Counted from the first letter of the stretch, positions 25,452-33,926 are shown. The stretch is 64,000 nt of DNA from Pseudomonas sp. GD03944 (GCF_029839275.1 NZ_JAOCAH010000002.1:124001-188000); one strand, 5' to 3'. Numbers and translations are program-made. Notes: generated by a model from the letters alone, not told the origin.

Positions 25452-26786
25452 ATGATTCGTATGCCTCTGGCATCTGCCAGCCTGCTGGCCATCGCTATTT
25501 CCCTCGCCGGTTGCGGCGACGACAAAGCGCCTGCGACCCAAGCCGCAGCACCAGCAGCCAGCAGCGCCAGCGCACCCGCCACGGCCGGCACACTCGACGA
25601 AGCCGCTGCCAAGGCGGTCGTCAGCCACTACGCCGACCTGGCCCTGGCCGTGTTCAGCGACGCCGCCAGCACCGGCAAGAACCTGCAGGCCGCTGTCGAT
25701 GCCCTGCTGGCCAATCCGAACGACGAAACCCTGAAAGCCGCCCGCGACGCCTGGCTGGCCGCCCGCGTGCCCTACATGCAGACCGAAGTGTTCCGTTTCG
25801 GCAACCCGGTGGTCGATGAGTGGGAAGGCCAGCTCAACGCCTGGCCGCTGGACGAAGGCCTGATCGACTACGTCGCCACCGACTACCAGCACGCCCTGGG
25901 GAACCCGGGCGCCAGCGCCAACATCATCGCCAACACCGAGATCCAGGTCGGCGAAGACAAGATCGACGTCAGCGAAATCACCGGCGAGCTGCTGGCCAGC
26001 CTTAACGAGCTGGGCGGTTCCGAAGCCAACGTCGCCACCGGCTACCACGCCATCGAATTCCTGCTCTGGGGCCAGGACCTGAACGGCACCAACCCGGGTG
26101 CGGGCGAGCGTCCGGCCACCGATTTCGTGGTGGGTGACGGCGCCACCGGCGGCCACAACGAGCGCCGCCGTGCGTTCCTCAAGGCCGCCACCGACCTGCT
26201 GGTGAGCGACCTCGACGAGATGGTCGAACAGTGGAAAGGCGGCGTCGAAGGCAACTACCGCGCGAGCCTGGAAGGCGAATCCGCCGAGAACGGCCTGCGC
26301 AAGATGCTGTTCGGCATGGGCAGCCTGTCCCTGGGTGAACTGGCTGGCGAGCGCATGAAGGTCGCGCTGGAAGCCAACTCCACCGAAGACGAGCACGACT
26401 GCTTCAGCGACAACACCCACAACTCGCACTTCTACAACGGCAAGGGCATCCGCAACGTCTACCTGGGCGAGTACAAGAAGGTCGACGGCACCACCCTGAC
26501 CGGCCCGAGCCTGTCTTCCCTGGTCGCCAAGGCCGATGCCCAGGCCGACACCACCCTGAAGGCCGACCTGGAAGCCACCGAAGCCGCCCTGCAGAAGCTG
26601 GTCGACAGCGCCGAGAAGGACAACGTGCACTTCGACCAACTGATCGCGGCCGAGAACACCGACGGCCAGCAGATCGTGCGTGACGCCATCGCCGCCCTGG
26701 TCAAGCAGACCGGTGCGATCGAGCAGGCTGCCGGCAAGCTGGGCATCAGCGACCTGAACCCGGACACCGCCGACCACGAGTTCTGA
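25452..26786 (+). CDS. icmP: Imelysin-family lipoprotein IcmP
   Basis: A 444-residue lipoprotein with lipobox LAGC (Cys21). It belongs to the imelysin (M75) family: the GxHxxE motif is Gly197-Tyr-His199-Ala-Ile-Glu202, within ATGYHAIEFLLWGQD. A second conserved portion near HNSHFYNGKGIRNVYLGEY is typical of the full two-lobed form. The P. aeruginosa relative was described as an insulin-cleaving metalloproteinase, while structures of the family suggest iron-uptake roles. A start at 25452 follows AAAGGA. Ends in a strong terminator. Confidence 0.92.
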   Translation: MIRMPLASASLLAIAISLAGCGDDKAPATQAAAPAASSASAPATAGTLDEAAAKAVVSHYADLALAVFSDAASTGKNLQAAVDALLANPNDETLKAARDAWLAARVPYMQTEVFRFGNPVVDEWEGQLNAWPLDEGLIDYVATDYQHALGNPGASANIIANTEIQVGEDKIDVSEITGELLASLNELGGSEANVATGYHAIEFLLWGQDLNGTNPGAGERPATDFVVGDGATGGHNERRRAFLKAATDLLVSDLDEMVEQWKGGVEGNYRASLEGESAENGLRKMLFGMGSLSLGELAGERMKVALEANSTEDEHDCFSDNTHNSHFYNGKGIRNVYLGEYKKVDGTTLTGPSLSSLVAKADAQADTTLKADLEATEAALQKLVDSAEKDNVHFDQLIAAENTDGQQIVRDAIAALVKQTGAIEQAAGKLGISDLNPDTADHEF

Positions 26787-26804
26787 TCGGCTGCGTGACC
26801 TGTG

Positions 26805-26828
26805 TGGTGTGCCCTTCGGGGCACACCA
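26805..26828 (+). terminator. Terminator after icmP
   Basis: A 10-bp stem TGGTGTGCCC / GGGCACACCA closed by a stable TTCG tetraloop and followed by TTT, 18 bp after the icmP stop. The remaining gap to amt (27160) holds the sites listed next. Confidence 0.9.
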
Positions 26829-26939
26829 TTTCCCATCTCGCTCCCCCGCCCGCGCGGCCCCAGCCGGCGCCCTTCCCCACTGAACCGCCCCTCGCCTTCT
26901 TCCGGCGAACCGCAGATTCACACACGACCCAATTTCAGG

Positions 26940-26957
26940 CGTATCGACGGCGATACG
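26940..26957. promoter_or_regulatory. Perfect palindrome upstream of the amt promoter
   Basis: CGTATCG (26940-26946) and CGATACG (26951-26957) form a perfect 7-bp inverted repeat around ACGG. Its position, about 80 bp before the -24 element of a sigma-54 promoter, is where an enhancer-binding protein would bind. It does not match the usual NtrC consensus (TGCACC-N5-GGTGCA). Confidence 0.4.
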
Positions 26958-27034
26958 AACGGAAACGGGGCGTTTTCTCGCCATCAAGAACCCCAAACCC
27001 CGCTGCGGTCACAGGCTGAACGCCGTTCGCGCCT

Positions 27035-27049
27035 TGGCACAGGGATTGC
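27035..27049 (+). promoter_or_regulatory. Sigma-54 promoter for amt
   Basis: TGGCAC, five bases, then TTGC: a full match to the -24/-12 consensus with the GG and GC doublets 12 bp apart. It lies 110 bp before the amt start codon, and ammonium transporter genes are classic nitrogen-controlled sigma-54 targets. Confidence 0.75.
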
Positions 27050-27159
27050 CTTTTCCCTCTGCGAACGGCCCATAACAACAACGACCGCCATCCCCTTCGG
27101 GCACGCCCCTTCACTTCCACTGCCAATTCCGACCACAAGAACGTATCGAGGATTGATTG

Positions 27160-28530
27160 ATGGACGAGCAGAAGACACCCCCTACTCTGGAGGAGCTGCA
27201 GGCTCTGATAGAGATGACCAACACCCTGAACATGGAAATCTTCTACTGGTGGTGCATTGCCCTGATGATCTGCATCCACGCCGGTTTCCTGTCCTATGAG
27301 ATCGGTGCCTCGCGCCTGAAGAACGCCCTGGCGGCCGGGGTGAAGAACATCCTGGCCTTCGGCTTCATCGTGCCCAGCGTGTTCCTGCTCGGCTGGGCGG
27401 TGTACAACGCCTTCCCGGACGGCCTGGTGCCGCGCATGGACGCCTTCCTCGCCGGCATGCCCTGGAGCCAGTCCATGGGGCCGAACATCCAGGACAACGC
27501 CACCGGCATCTTCTGGGGCGCCTTTGCCCTGTTCGCCGCCACCACCGGCTCGATCCTCTCCGGGGCGATCATCGAGCGGGCGCGGATGAGCGCCTTCCTC
27601 ATCCTGACCATCGTCCTCGGCGGCTTCCTCTGGCTGCTGGCGGCCTCCTGGGGCTGGCACCCGGAAGGCTGGCTGACCGTGAAGTGGGGCTACCATGACG
27701 TCGGCGCCGCCGGCGTGGTGCACATGATTGCCGGCTTCTTCGCCCTCGGCGTACTGATCAACCTCGGCGCGCGCATCGGCCGCTTCAACGCCGACGGCAG
27801 CGCCAATGCCATCGTCGGCCACAGCATGCCCATGAGCGTGGTCGGCCTGATGCTGATCATCGTCGGCTTCTTCGGCTTTCTCGGCGGCTGCATCATCTAC
27901 AACAGCGGCGCACAGTGGATCACCATCTACGGCCAGCCGACCAACCTCTCGGCCTTCGCCTTCAACACCCTGATGGGCTTTGCCGGCGGCCTGATCGGCG
28001 CCTACCTGACCACCCGCGAACCCTACTGGATGATGTCCGGTGGCCTGGTGGGGATCATCTCCGTGGCCCCGGGCCTGGACGTCTACCACCCCGGCCTGGC
28101 CTACCTGATCGGCATGGGCGTGTCGGCCCTGGCGCCGCTGGTCAACAACCTGCTGCTCAAGTTCCGCCTGGACGATGCGGTCGGCGCCTTTGCCGTGCAC
28201 GGTTTCGGCGGTTTCGCCGGCCTGGTCATCAGCGGCCTGTTCCTGTCCGGCTACCCGAACATGAACGGCATGCCGGAGGTCAGCTTCTTCGGTCAGGTGG
28301 GCGGTGCCCTGGTGATGGCAGCCCTGGGCTTCATTCCCGGCTACGCCATTTCCTACGCTCTCAAGCGGTTCGACATGCTGCGGGTACCGGCCCATGCCGA
28401 AGAGCGCGGCCTCGACCTGACCGAGGTGCCGGCCCAGGCCTACCCGGAATGGAATTCGCTGTACGGCCCGCGCACCGAGGTGGGCGGCTCCGCCCAGCCG
28501 ACGCTCACTGCCGAAAGCAAACCGGCCTGA
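27160..28530 (+). CDS. amt: Amt/MEP ammonium transporter family protein
   Basis: A 456-residue polytopic membrane protein of the Amt/Rh family, which moves ammonium through a trimeric channel. The pore His pair is present: GAAGVVHMIAGF (first His, with the preceding conserved Asp in HDVGAAG) and GAFAVHGFGGFAG (second His). There is no obvious signal peptide; the first hydrophobic segment starts near residue 27. No glnK gene adjoins it, unlike many amtB genes, and it is a divergent member of the family. A 59-residue membrane protein follows in the same transcript. The ATG at 27160 follows GAGGA. Confidence 0.88.
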   Translation: MDEQKTPPTLEELQALIEMTNTLNMEIFYWWCIALMICIHAGFLSYEIGASRLKNALAAGVKNILAFGFIVPSVFLLGWAVYNAFPDGLVPRMDAFLAGMPWSQSMGPNIQDNATGIFWGAFALFAATTGSILSGAIIERARMSAFLILTIVLGGFLWLLAASWGWHPEGWLTVKWGYHDVGAAGVVHMIAGFFALGVLINLGARIGRFNADGSANAIVGHSMPMSVVGLMLIIVGFFGFLGGCIIYNSGAQWITIYGQPTNLSAFAFNTLMGFAGGLIGAYLTTREPYWMMSGGLVGIISVAPGLDVYHPGLAYLIGMGVSALAPLVNNLLLKFRLDDAVGAFAVHGFGGFAGLVISGLFLSGYPNMNGMPEVSFFGQVGGALVMAALGFIPGYAISYALKRFDMLRVPAHAEERGLDLTEVPAQAYPEWNSLYGPRTEVGGSAQPTLTAESKPA

Positions 28531-28583
28531 AGCGAATCAACTGACCCGCTGCCCACCCGGGCAGCCCCTGTGAGGACACCGTC

Positions 28584-28763
28584 ATGAGCATTTCCACCTA
28601 CGAAGGCGCCAGCGCCGTGTTCACCTTCGCCGACAAGCCGGCGATCCTGGTCGTCATCAGCCTGCTGGTCGCCGGCGTCAGCCTCTATGCGCTGATCGCC
28701 ACCATGATCCACGAGAAACACAGCTACGCCTTGCCGGATGAGGAACTGAGCAAACTCAAGTAG
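28584..28763 (+). CDS. Small single-helix membrane protein encoded after amt
   Basis: A 59-residue protein: N-terminal MSISTYEGASAVFTFADKP, one transmembrane helix (about 19-41, PAILVVISLLVAGVSLYALI), and a charged tail ending LPDEELSKLK. It has a TGAGGA ribosome-binding site and lies 53 bp after amt on the same strand, so it is very likely co-transcribed from the sigma-54 promoter. Possibly a subunit or regulator of this Amt variant, by analogy with small membrane proteins that tune transporters. That function is inference; no family name is known to me. Confidence 0.8.
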   Translation: MSISTYEGASAVFTFADKPAILVVISLLVAGVSLYALIATMIHEKHSYALPDEELSKLK

Positions 28764-28843
28764 CCGCCAGGCACCCGCAGCGGTGCGGGCAAGGCTGTGG
28801 GTGCGCGGGAGGAAGGTCGCCAGGAAGGCGTGGGAAACGGCAG

Positions 28844-28872
28844 CCGCCAGGGTGCAGGACGCACCCTGGCGG
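28844..28872. terminator. Hairpin between convergent amt operon and PilJ-type gene
   Basis: A 12-bp perfect stem CCGCCAGGGTGC / GCACCCTGGCGG with a five-base loop, 14 bp after the end of the minus-strand gene. There is no T-run, so it may act as a processing or Rho-assisted end. Confidence 0.4.
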
Positions 28873-28885
28873 TGGCCGGCAACAC

Positions 28886-29656
28886 TCAGAGCTTGTCGTC
28901 GCGCAGACCGGCGTACAGGCGGGTCATTTCGTTCAACTGGCGGAACATGGAGTCCGCGTTGACCGCGATGATGGTCGGTGTGAAATCAGTGGAGGCAAAC
29001 GCCTTGCTCGCAAACTGCCATTTGACTTCGGTCTTGCGCAGGGCCTCGGCGATTTCCGCGTTCGGCGCGCCTTCGGCGTGCAGCTCCTTCATCACCGCGT
29101 CGAACTCGGCGACCGACTCGTTGAAGGTGGCTTCCAGGTTCGGCACCTCTACGCCCCAGGCGCGCGCCATGTAGAACATCGCGGTGCGCTGGGTCAGTAC
29201 GCGGTTCCAGCCGCTTCGGTTGATTGAGTGCGAGGCGGCGTCGCCGTTGTGCTTCTCGAACAGGTCGGTGACGTGCTGGGTCTGCTTCACCAGTTCCTCG
29301 GCCTTGGCCAGCATGGCCGGCGCCTGGGCCTTGTCCGGCGTGGCGGTGGCCAGGGCACGGAAATCGGTCCACAGACGCTCCACCTCACCCAGGGCAGCCT
29401 GGATTTCAGGGTTGGACGGCTGGGCCTTGAGCTTGGCGTGGTGATCTTCGAACAGGGCGATGCTTTCATCGCGCTGTTTGAGCGCTGCGTCGGCCCGCAC
29501 ATCGGAGCCGATCATCAGGTAGTTCTTGGCCACGATCTGGCCGAGGGTGCGCTGCAGGCCCGCCATGTTCATCGCTTCCAGGGGCGCCATCTGCCCCCAG
29601 CACGCGAAACTCAGCAAGCTACAGCCCATCAGAAGTGCACGCATACAACCTTTCAT
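28886..29656 (-). CDS. PilJ/NarX-type sensor-domain protein, exported
   Basis: A 256-residue protein resembling the 'type IV pili methyl-accepting chemotaxis transducer N-terminal' (PilJ) domain, used as a periplasmic sensor domain in NarX and PilJ. The signal peptide is RALLMGCSLLSFACWG. Two PilJ-like repeats follow: MNMAGLQRTLGQIVAKNYLM and INRSGWNRVLTQRTAMFYMA. It has no kinase, HAMP or signalling domain, so it would be a free periplasmic sensor or binding protein. The start may be 29656 or 29644 (both have some ribosome-binding support). It converges on the amt operon. Confidence 0.75.
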   Translation of the reverse strand: MKGCMRALLMGCSLLSFACWGQMAPLEAMNMAGLQRTLGQIVAKNYLMIGSDVRADAALKQRDESIALFEDHHAKLKAQPSNPEIQAALGEVERLWTDFRALATATPDKAQAPAMLAKAEELVKQTQHVTDLFEKHNGDAASHSINRSGWNRVLTQRTAMFYMARAWGVEVPNLEATFNESVAEFDAVMKELHAEGAPNAEIAEALRKTEVKWQFASKAFASTDFTPTIIAVNADSMFRQLNEMTRLYAGLRDDKL

Positions 29657-30094
29657 CGACACAAAGTCCTTTGTTGATCAAAAACGTCGGCAAAGAGCGA
29701 GCGCGCTCCCAGCGCCGACAAAGGCGGGAGCGAACGGTGGACGAAGTCCTGTTATTGGAGGGGGCAAAAGGGGGCGAAGCGCTGCCAGACGATGCTGGCA
29801 TTCAGCCACCCGTGACCAGGTCGGCGCATTCTAAACCAGCCGGTCACGAATAACGCGGCACCTGCGACATCCCGTCACACAAGGCCCGGGGTTTGTGCAG
29901 CAAACGACGATGCCCGTCACACTTTTCAGGCCAGCGACCGGCCTTCATCAGGGCTTGAAGGGCGTTTCCAGCGCCTGAAACCGCCTGCTGGCGACCTTTC
30001 TGGCCTGCCGATCAAACGCTAATTCATCTTATTTAAAGTCCGTTAGGGTGCTAATCTTGGCGCCCCGTTTTTCGCTCGCCCGGACTGCCTCTCG
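29657..30094. other. Divergent intergenic region
   Basis: About 440 bp between the PilJ-type gene and the di-heme gene. A hairpin with stem CGCTCCC (29704-29710) / GGGAGCG (29726-29732), plus an inner GCC/GGC, lies in the leader of the minus-strand gene. No convincing small ORF. Promoter positions are not clear. Confidence 0.35.
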
Positions 30095-31507
30095 ATGTCG
30101 CCGCTCCTGCGCCGCCTGTTTCCCCTGCTGGCACTGGCCCTCGTCGCCTGCGACCAGCAACCGCGCTTCACCGCCGCAGAACCGGGAGAAGCCCGCTCCG
30201 GTGGCGCCGCCACCTCCCGGGTGTTCGATCACAACGCCTTTTCCATGCCCTCGGCCAACCTCTCGCCCAGCCGGCGCCTGGACTTCAGCGTGGGCAACAG
30301 CTTCTTCCGCAACCCCTGGGTGATTGCCCCCGCCACCACCACCGCCCGCGACGGCCTGGGGCCGCTGTTCAACACCAACGCCTGCCAGAACTGCCACATC
30401 AAGGACGGCCGCGGCCACCCGCCGGAGCCGGACGCGATCAACGCGGTCTCGATGCTGGTGCGCCTGTCGCTGCCAGCCAGTGCCGAGCAGGCGCGGATCG
30501 TCGAGCGCCTGGGCGTGGTGCCGGAACCCACCTACGGCACCCAGCTGCAGGACATGGCCAACCCCGGCGTGCCCCCCGAGGGCAAGGTCCGCCTGCGCTA
30601 CAGCACCCACACCGAGACCTTCGCCGATGGCCATGCGGTCGAACTGCGCCGGCCCGAGCTGCAGCTCAGCCAGCTGGGCTACGGCCCCCTGCACCCTGAC
30701 ACCCTGTTTTCCCTGCGCATCGCGCCGCCGATGATCGGCCTCGGTCTGCTCGAAGCCATTTCCGAGGCCGATATCCTGGCCAACGCCGACCCGGACGACG
30801 CCAATGGCGACGGCATTGCCGGGCGCCCCAACCGGGTCTGGGACGATGCCCTGCAGAAGACCGTGCTCGGCCGCTTCGGCTGGAAGGCCGGGCAACCCAC
30901 GGTCAACCAGCAGAACGCCCACGCCTTCGCCAGCGACATGGGCCTGACCACCTCCCTGCTGCCCAGCGACCAGTGCACCGAGGCGCAACGCGAGTGTCGG
31001 GCCGCGCCCCACGGCGGCGAGCCGGAGGTCAGCGACAACATCCTCGCCACGGTGCTGTTCTATAGTCGAAACCTGGCGGTGCCGGCACGCCGCGACGTGG
31101 ATGACAAACAGGTACTGGAGGGCAAGAGCCTGTTCTTCCAGGCCGGCTGCCAGGGGTGCCACACGCCGCAGTTCACCACCGCCAGCGACGCGGCCGAACC
31201 GGAACTGGCCAACCAGGTGATCCGCCCCTACACCGACCTGCTGCTGCACGACATGGGCGAAGGCCTGGCGGATGGCCGCCCGGAGTTTCTCGCCAGTGGC
31301 CGCCAGTGGCGCACACCGGCCCTGTGGGGCATCGGCCTGACCGAAACGGTCAATGGCCATACCCAGTTCCTGCACGACGGGCGCGCGCGCAACCTGCTGG
31401 AAGCCATTCTCTGGCACGGCGGCGAGGCGCAGGCGGCCAAGGATCGCGTACTGAGGTTCAATGCCGACGAGCGCGCCGCGCTGTTGGCCTTTCTGAATTC
31501 GCTGTAA
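30095..31507 (+). CDS. Di-heme c-type cytochrome lipoprotein (thiol oxidoreductase/DUF1111-like)
   Basis: A 470-residue exported lipoprotein (lipobox VAC, Cys19) with two heme-binding CxxCH motifs: CQNCH (97-101) and CQGCH (352-356). It resembles the di-heme oxidoreductase family (MauG/CcpA relatives). Next to imelysin genes it is often linked to iron-uptake loci. It starts a three-gene run with an imelysin lipoprotein and a DUF1513 protein (10 and 3 bp gaps). A role in redox treatment of iron is plausible, but no specific reaction is proven by sequence. Confidence 0.88.
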   Translation: MSPLLRRLFPLLALALVACDQQPRFTAAEPGEARSGGAATSRVFDHNAFSMPSANLSPSRRLDFSVGNSFFRNPWVIAPATTTARDGLGPLFNTNACQNCHIKDGRGHPPEPDAINAVSMLVRLSLPASAEQARIVERLGVVPEPTYGTQLQDMANPGVPPEGKVRLRYSTHTETFADGHAVELRRPELQLSQLGYGPLHPDTLFSLRIAPPMIGLGLLEAISEADILANADPDDANGDGIAGRPNRVWDDALQKTVLGRFGWKAGQPTVNQQNAHAFASDMGLTTSLLPSDQCTEAQRECRAAPHGGEPEVSDNILATVLFYSRNLAVPARRDVDDKQVLEGKSLFFQAGCQGCHTPQFTTASDAAEPELANQVIRPYTDLLLHDMGEGLADGRPEFLASGRQWRTPALWGIGLTETVNGHTQFLHDGRARNLLEAILWHGGEAQAAKDRVLRFNADERAALLAFLNSL

Positions 31508-31517
31508 GGAGCCACCC

Positions 31518-32579
31518 ATGATTCGCTCACCCCTTTCCATCGTGCTGCTGGGCCTGGCCCTCAGCGCCTGCACCCCGTCCGACCCGCAGCAGAAGGTCAG
31601 CACCGCCCTGGCCGACGGCGTCTTGCTGCCGGCCTACAGCGCCTGGAGCGAAGCGGACCGGCAACTGGCCGCCAGCGGCAAGGCGTTCTGCGCCGGTGAG
31701 CAGGACGTCACCGAGGCGCGCCAGGCGTTCCTCGCCGCCCAGAGCGCCTGGGCCGGCCTGCAGCCGCTGCTGCTGGGACCGATGGCCGAGGGCAACCGGG
31801 CCTGGCAGGTGCAGTTCTGGCCGGACAAGAAGAACCTGGTGGCGCGCCAGGTGGAAGCCCTGCTCAAGAACAAGCCGGCCCTGACCAACGCCGACCTGAA
31901 GAACGCCAGCGTCGTGGTGCAGGGCCTGACCGCCTACGAGTACCTGCTGTTCGACCCGGCCATCGACCTCAAGGACGCCGAGCAGAAAGCCCGCTACTGC
32001 CCGCTGATCAGCGCCATCGGCGAACACCAGCAGCAACTGGCTGCCGACGTGCTGCAACAGTGGCAGGCCAAGGGCGGCATGGCCGACCAACTGAAAACCT
32101 TCCCCAACGACCGCTACGCCGAGGCACCCGAGGCCATGGCCGAGCTGCTGCGTACCCAGGTCAGTGCCATCGACGGCCTGAAGAAAAAGCTCGGCACCCC
32201 GCTGGGCCGCCAGAGCAAGGGCCTGCCGCAGCCGTACCAGGCCGAAGCCTGGCGCAGCAAGGCGAGCCTGGCCAACCTGGCCGCCAGCCTGGCCAGCGCC
32301 GAACGCCTCTGGCACGGCGCCGAGCAGAACGGCGTGCAGGCCCTGCTGGGCAGCGATCAGGCCGAGCTCAAGCAGCGCCTCGACAACGCCTACAACGACA
32401 CCCGCCAGCGCCTGGCCGCCCTCGAGCGCCCGCTGGGCGAGCTGCTCGCCGACGACGCGGGCCGCCAGGAGCTGAATGCCCTGTACGACAGCCTCAACAG
32501 CCTGCACCGCCTGCATGAAGGCGAGCTGGCCAGGGCCCTGGGCATCCAGTTGGGCTTCAACGCCCACGACGGTGACTGA
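31518..32579 (+). CDS. Imelysin-family lipoprotein lacking the motif histidine
   Basis: A 353-residue lipoprotein (lipobox LSAC, Cys18) of the imelysin family. The family GxHxxE motif reads Gly136-Leu-Thr138-Ala-Tyr-Glu141 here (QGLTAYEYLLFDPA), so the metal-type His is replaced by Thr. It is in the same transcript as the di-heme cytochrome (10 bp upstream) and the DUF1513 gene. It probably acts in the periplasm with these partners, possibly binding iron or a substrate without the catalytic metal site. Compare icmP in this window, where the motif is intact. Confidence 0.85.
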   Translation: MIRSPLSIVLLGLALSACTPSDPQQKVSTALADGVLLPAYSAWSEADRQLAASGKAFCAGEQDVTEARQAFLAAQSAWAGLQPLLLGPMAEGNRAWQVQFWPDKKNLVARQVEALLKNKPALTNADLKNASVVVQGLTAYEYLLFDPAIDLKDAEQKARYCPLISAIGEHQQQLAADVLQQWQAKGGMADQLKTFPNDRYAEAPEAMAELLRTQVSAIDGLKKKLGTPLGRQSKGLPQPYQAEAWRSKASLANLAASLASAERLWHGAEQNGVQALLGSDQAELKQRLDNAYNDTRQRLAALERPLGELLADDAGRQELNALYDSLNSLHRLHEGELARALGIQLGFNAHDGD

Positions 32580-32582
32580 GCC

Positions 32583-33707
32583 ATGCACTTGAAACGCAGA
32601 GCCTTCCTCGGCCTCACCGCGACGCTCGCCACCGCGGCAGCCGCCACCGCTGCCGGTGCGTTCAACGGCTGGACCCTGATCAGCGGCGGCCCGCAGCCGC
32701 TGCTGGTGTCGGCACGCAACGACGCCCAGGGCGTCCACTACGCGGTGGGCTATCGCCTGGACGGCACCCAGGTCTTCGCCACCCCGGTCGCCGAACGCTG
32801 CCACGACGTGGTGCCGCACCCGAGCCTGCCCATGGCATTGTTCGTCGGCCGCCGCCCGAGCACCCAGAGCTACCTGATCGACACCCGTGACGGTCGCCTG
32901 CTGCAGACCCTGGATTCGCCCGCGCACCGGCACTTCTATGGCCACGCGGTGTTCCACAAGGACGGCGAGTGGCTGTACGCCACCGAGAACGACACCTCCG
33001 ACCCGGGCCGCGGGGTGATCGGCGTCTACCGCCTGAGCGCCGACGCGCAACGCCTGGAACGCACGGACGAGCTGTCCAGCCACGGCCTGGGCCCGCACCA
33101 GCTGCTGTGGATGCCCGATGGCGAAACCCTGGTGATCGCCAACGGCGGTATTCGCACCGAGGCCGACAGCCGCGTGGAAATGAACCTCGACGCCATGGAA
33201 GCCAGCCTGGTTCTGCTGGGCCGCGACGGCACCCTGCACAGCAAGGAACAACTGCCCGAGCGCATGAACAGCGTGCGCCACCTGGCCGTGGCCCGCGACG
33301 GCACAGTGGTCAGTGGCCAGCAGTACATGGGCGAGATGACCGACAGCGCCGCCCTGCTGGCAATCAAGCGGCCGGGGCAGCCGTTCCAGCCCTTCCCCCT
33401 GGCCGAAGCGCAGCGCCTGGTGATGAACCAGTACACCGCCAGCGTGGCCATCCACGACGAGCTGCGCCTGCTGGCCCTGACCGCCCCGCGTGGCAACCGG
33501 GTGTTCATCTGGGACCTGGACACCGCGGCCCTGCGCCTCGACGCGCCGCTGGCCGACTGCGCCGGCGTCGGTGCGGTGGCCGACGGCTTCGTGGTCACCT
33601 CGGGCCAGGGCCGCTGCCGCCTCTACGACTGCCGCCAGGCCACGATCGCCACCCGCCCCCTGGAGCTGCCCGCCGGCCTGTGGGACAACCACCTGCGCCT
33701 CGCCTGA
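32583..33707 (+). CDS. DUF1513 Tat-exported beta-propeller-like protein
   Basis: A 374-residue protein beginning with a twin-arginine-type signal (KRRAFLGL then a hydrophobic stretch), so it is probably folded before export. The rest is made of repeated beta-strand units resembling a propeller: RRPSTQSYLIDTRDGRLLQT, then GVIGVYRLSADAQRL. It belongs to DUF1513. It starts three bases after the imelysin stop, so it is co-translated with the di-heme/imelysin pair. Function unknown, likely part of the same periplasmic iron-related set. Confidence 0.85.
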   Translation: MHLKRRAFLGLTATLATAAAATAAGAFNGWTLISGGPQPLLVSARNDAQGVHYAVGYRLDGTQVFATPVAERCHDVVPHPSLPMALFVGRRPSTQSYLIDTRDGRLLQTLDSPAHRHFYGHAVFHKDGEWLYATENDTSDPGRGVIGVYRLSADAQRLERTDELSSHGLGPHQLLWMPDGETLVIANGGIRTEADSRVEMNLDAMEASLVLLGRDGTLHSKEQLPERMNSVRHLAVARDGTVVSGQQYMGEMTDSAALLAIKRPGQPFQPFPLAEAQRLVMNQYTASVAIHDELRLLALTAPRGNRVFIWDLDTAALRLDAPLADCAGVGAVADGFVVTSGQGRCRLYDCRQATIATRPLELPAGLWDNHLRLA

Positions 33708-33768
33708 CCCGCCGCGCCCCGCGTCCCACCCGGGAAACGGGGCGACCGCCCATCCCCTTGTCTCGCAA

Positions 33769-33802
33769 TTGTCATCAAACCGTCATCTGTGACGGCTAAA
33801 AG
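33769..33802 (+). promoter_or_regulatory. Pho box and -10 upstream of the chemoreceptor
   Basis: TTGTCAT (33769-33775), a 4-bp CAAA spacer, then CCGTCAT (33780-33786). These are two half-sites 11 bp apart, each one mismatch from the PhoB consensus CTGTCAT. A TAAAAG -10 hexamer (33797-33802) follows after exactly 10 bp, the spacing seen in PhoB-activated promoters. The gene starts at 33927, so a leader of about 115 bases is predicted. Confidence 0.65.
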
Positions 33803-33926
33803 CCATTACACCGTAACCAAACTGTGCTCCAGCGACCGGCGCCCTTCCCGGCGTCGATCCGATAGGGATATCGCTCGACGCGTCACCGTTGGCCTCCCAC
33901 CGTTCTTTCTCCGAGGCGTGTATCCC

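Noticed and set aside
33783..33796. Dyad CCGTCA-TCTG-TGACGG considered as an operator independent of PhoB
   Set aside because: It overlaps the second Pho half-site, and the half-site spacing plus -10 position are explained better by a Pho box; kept only as an alternative in the finding.
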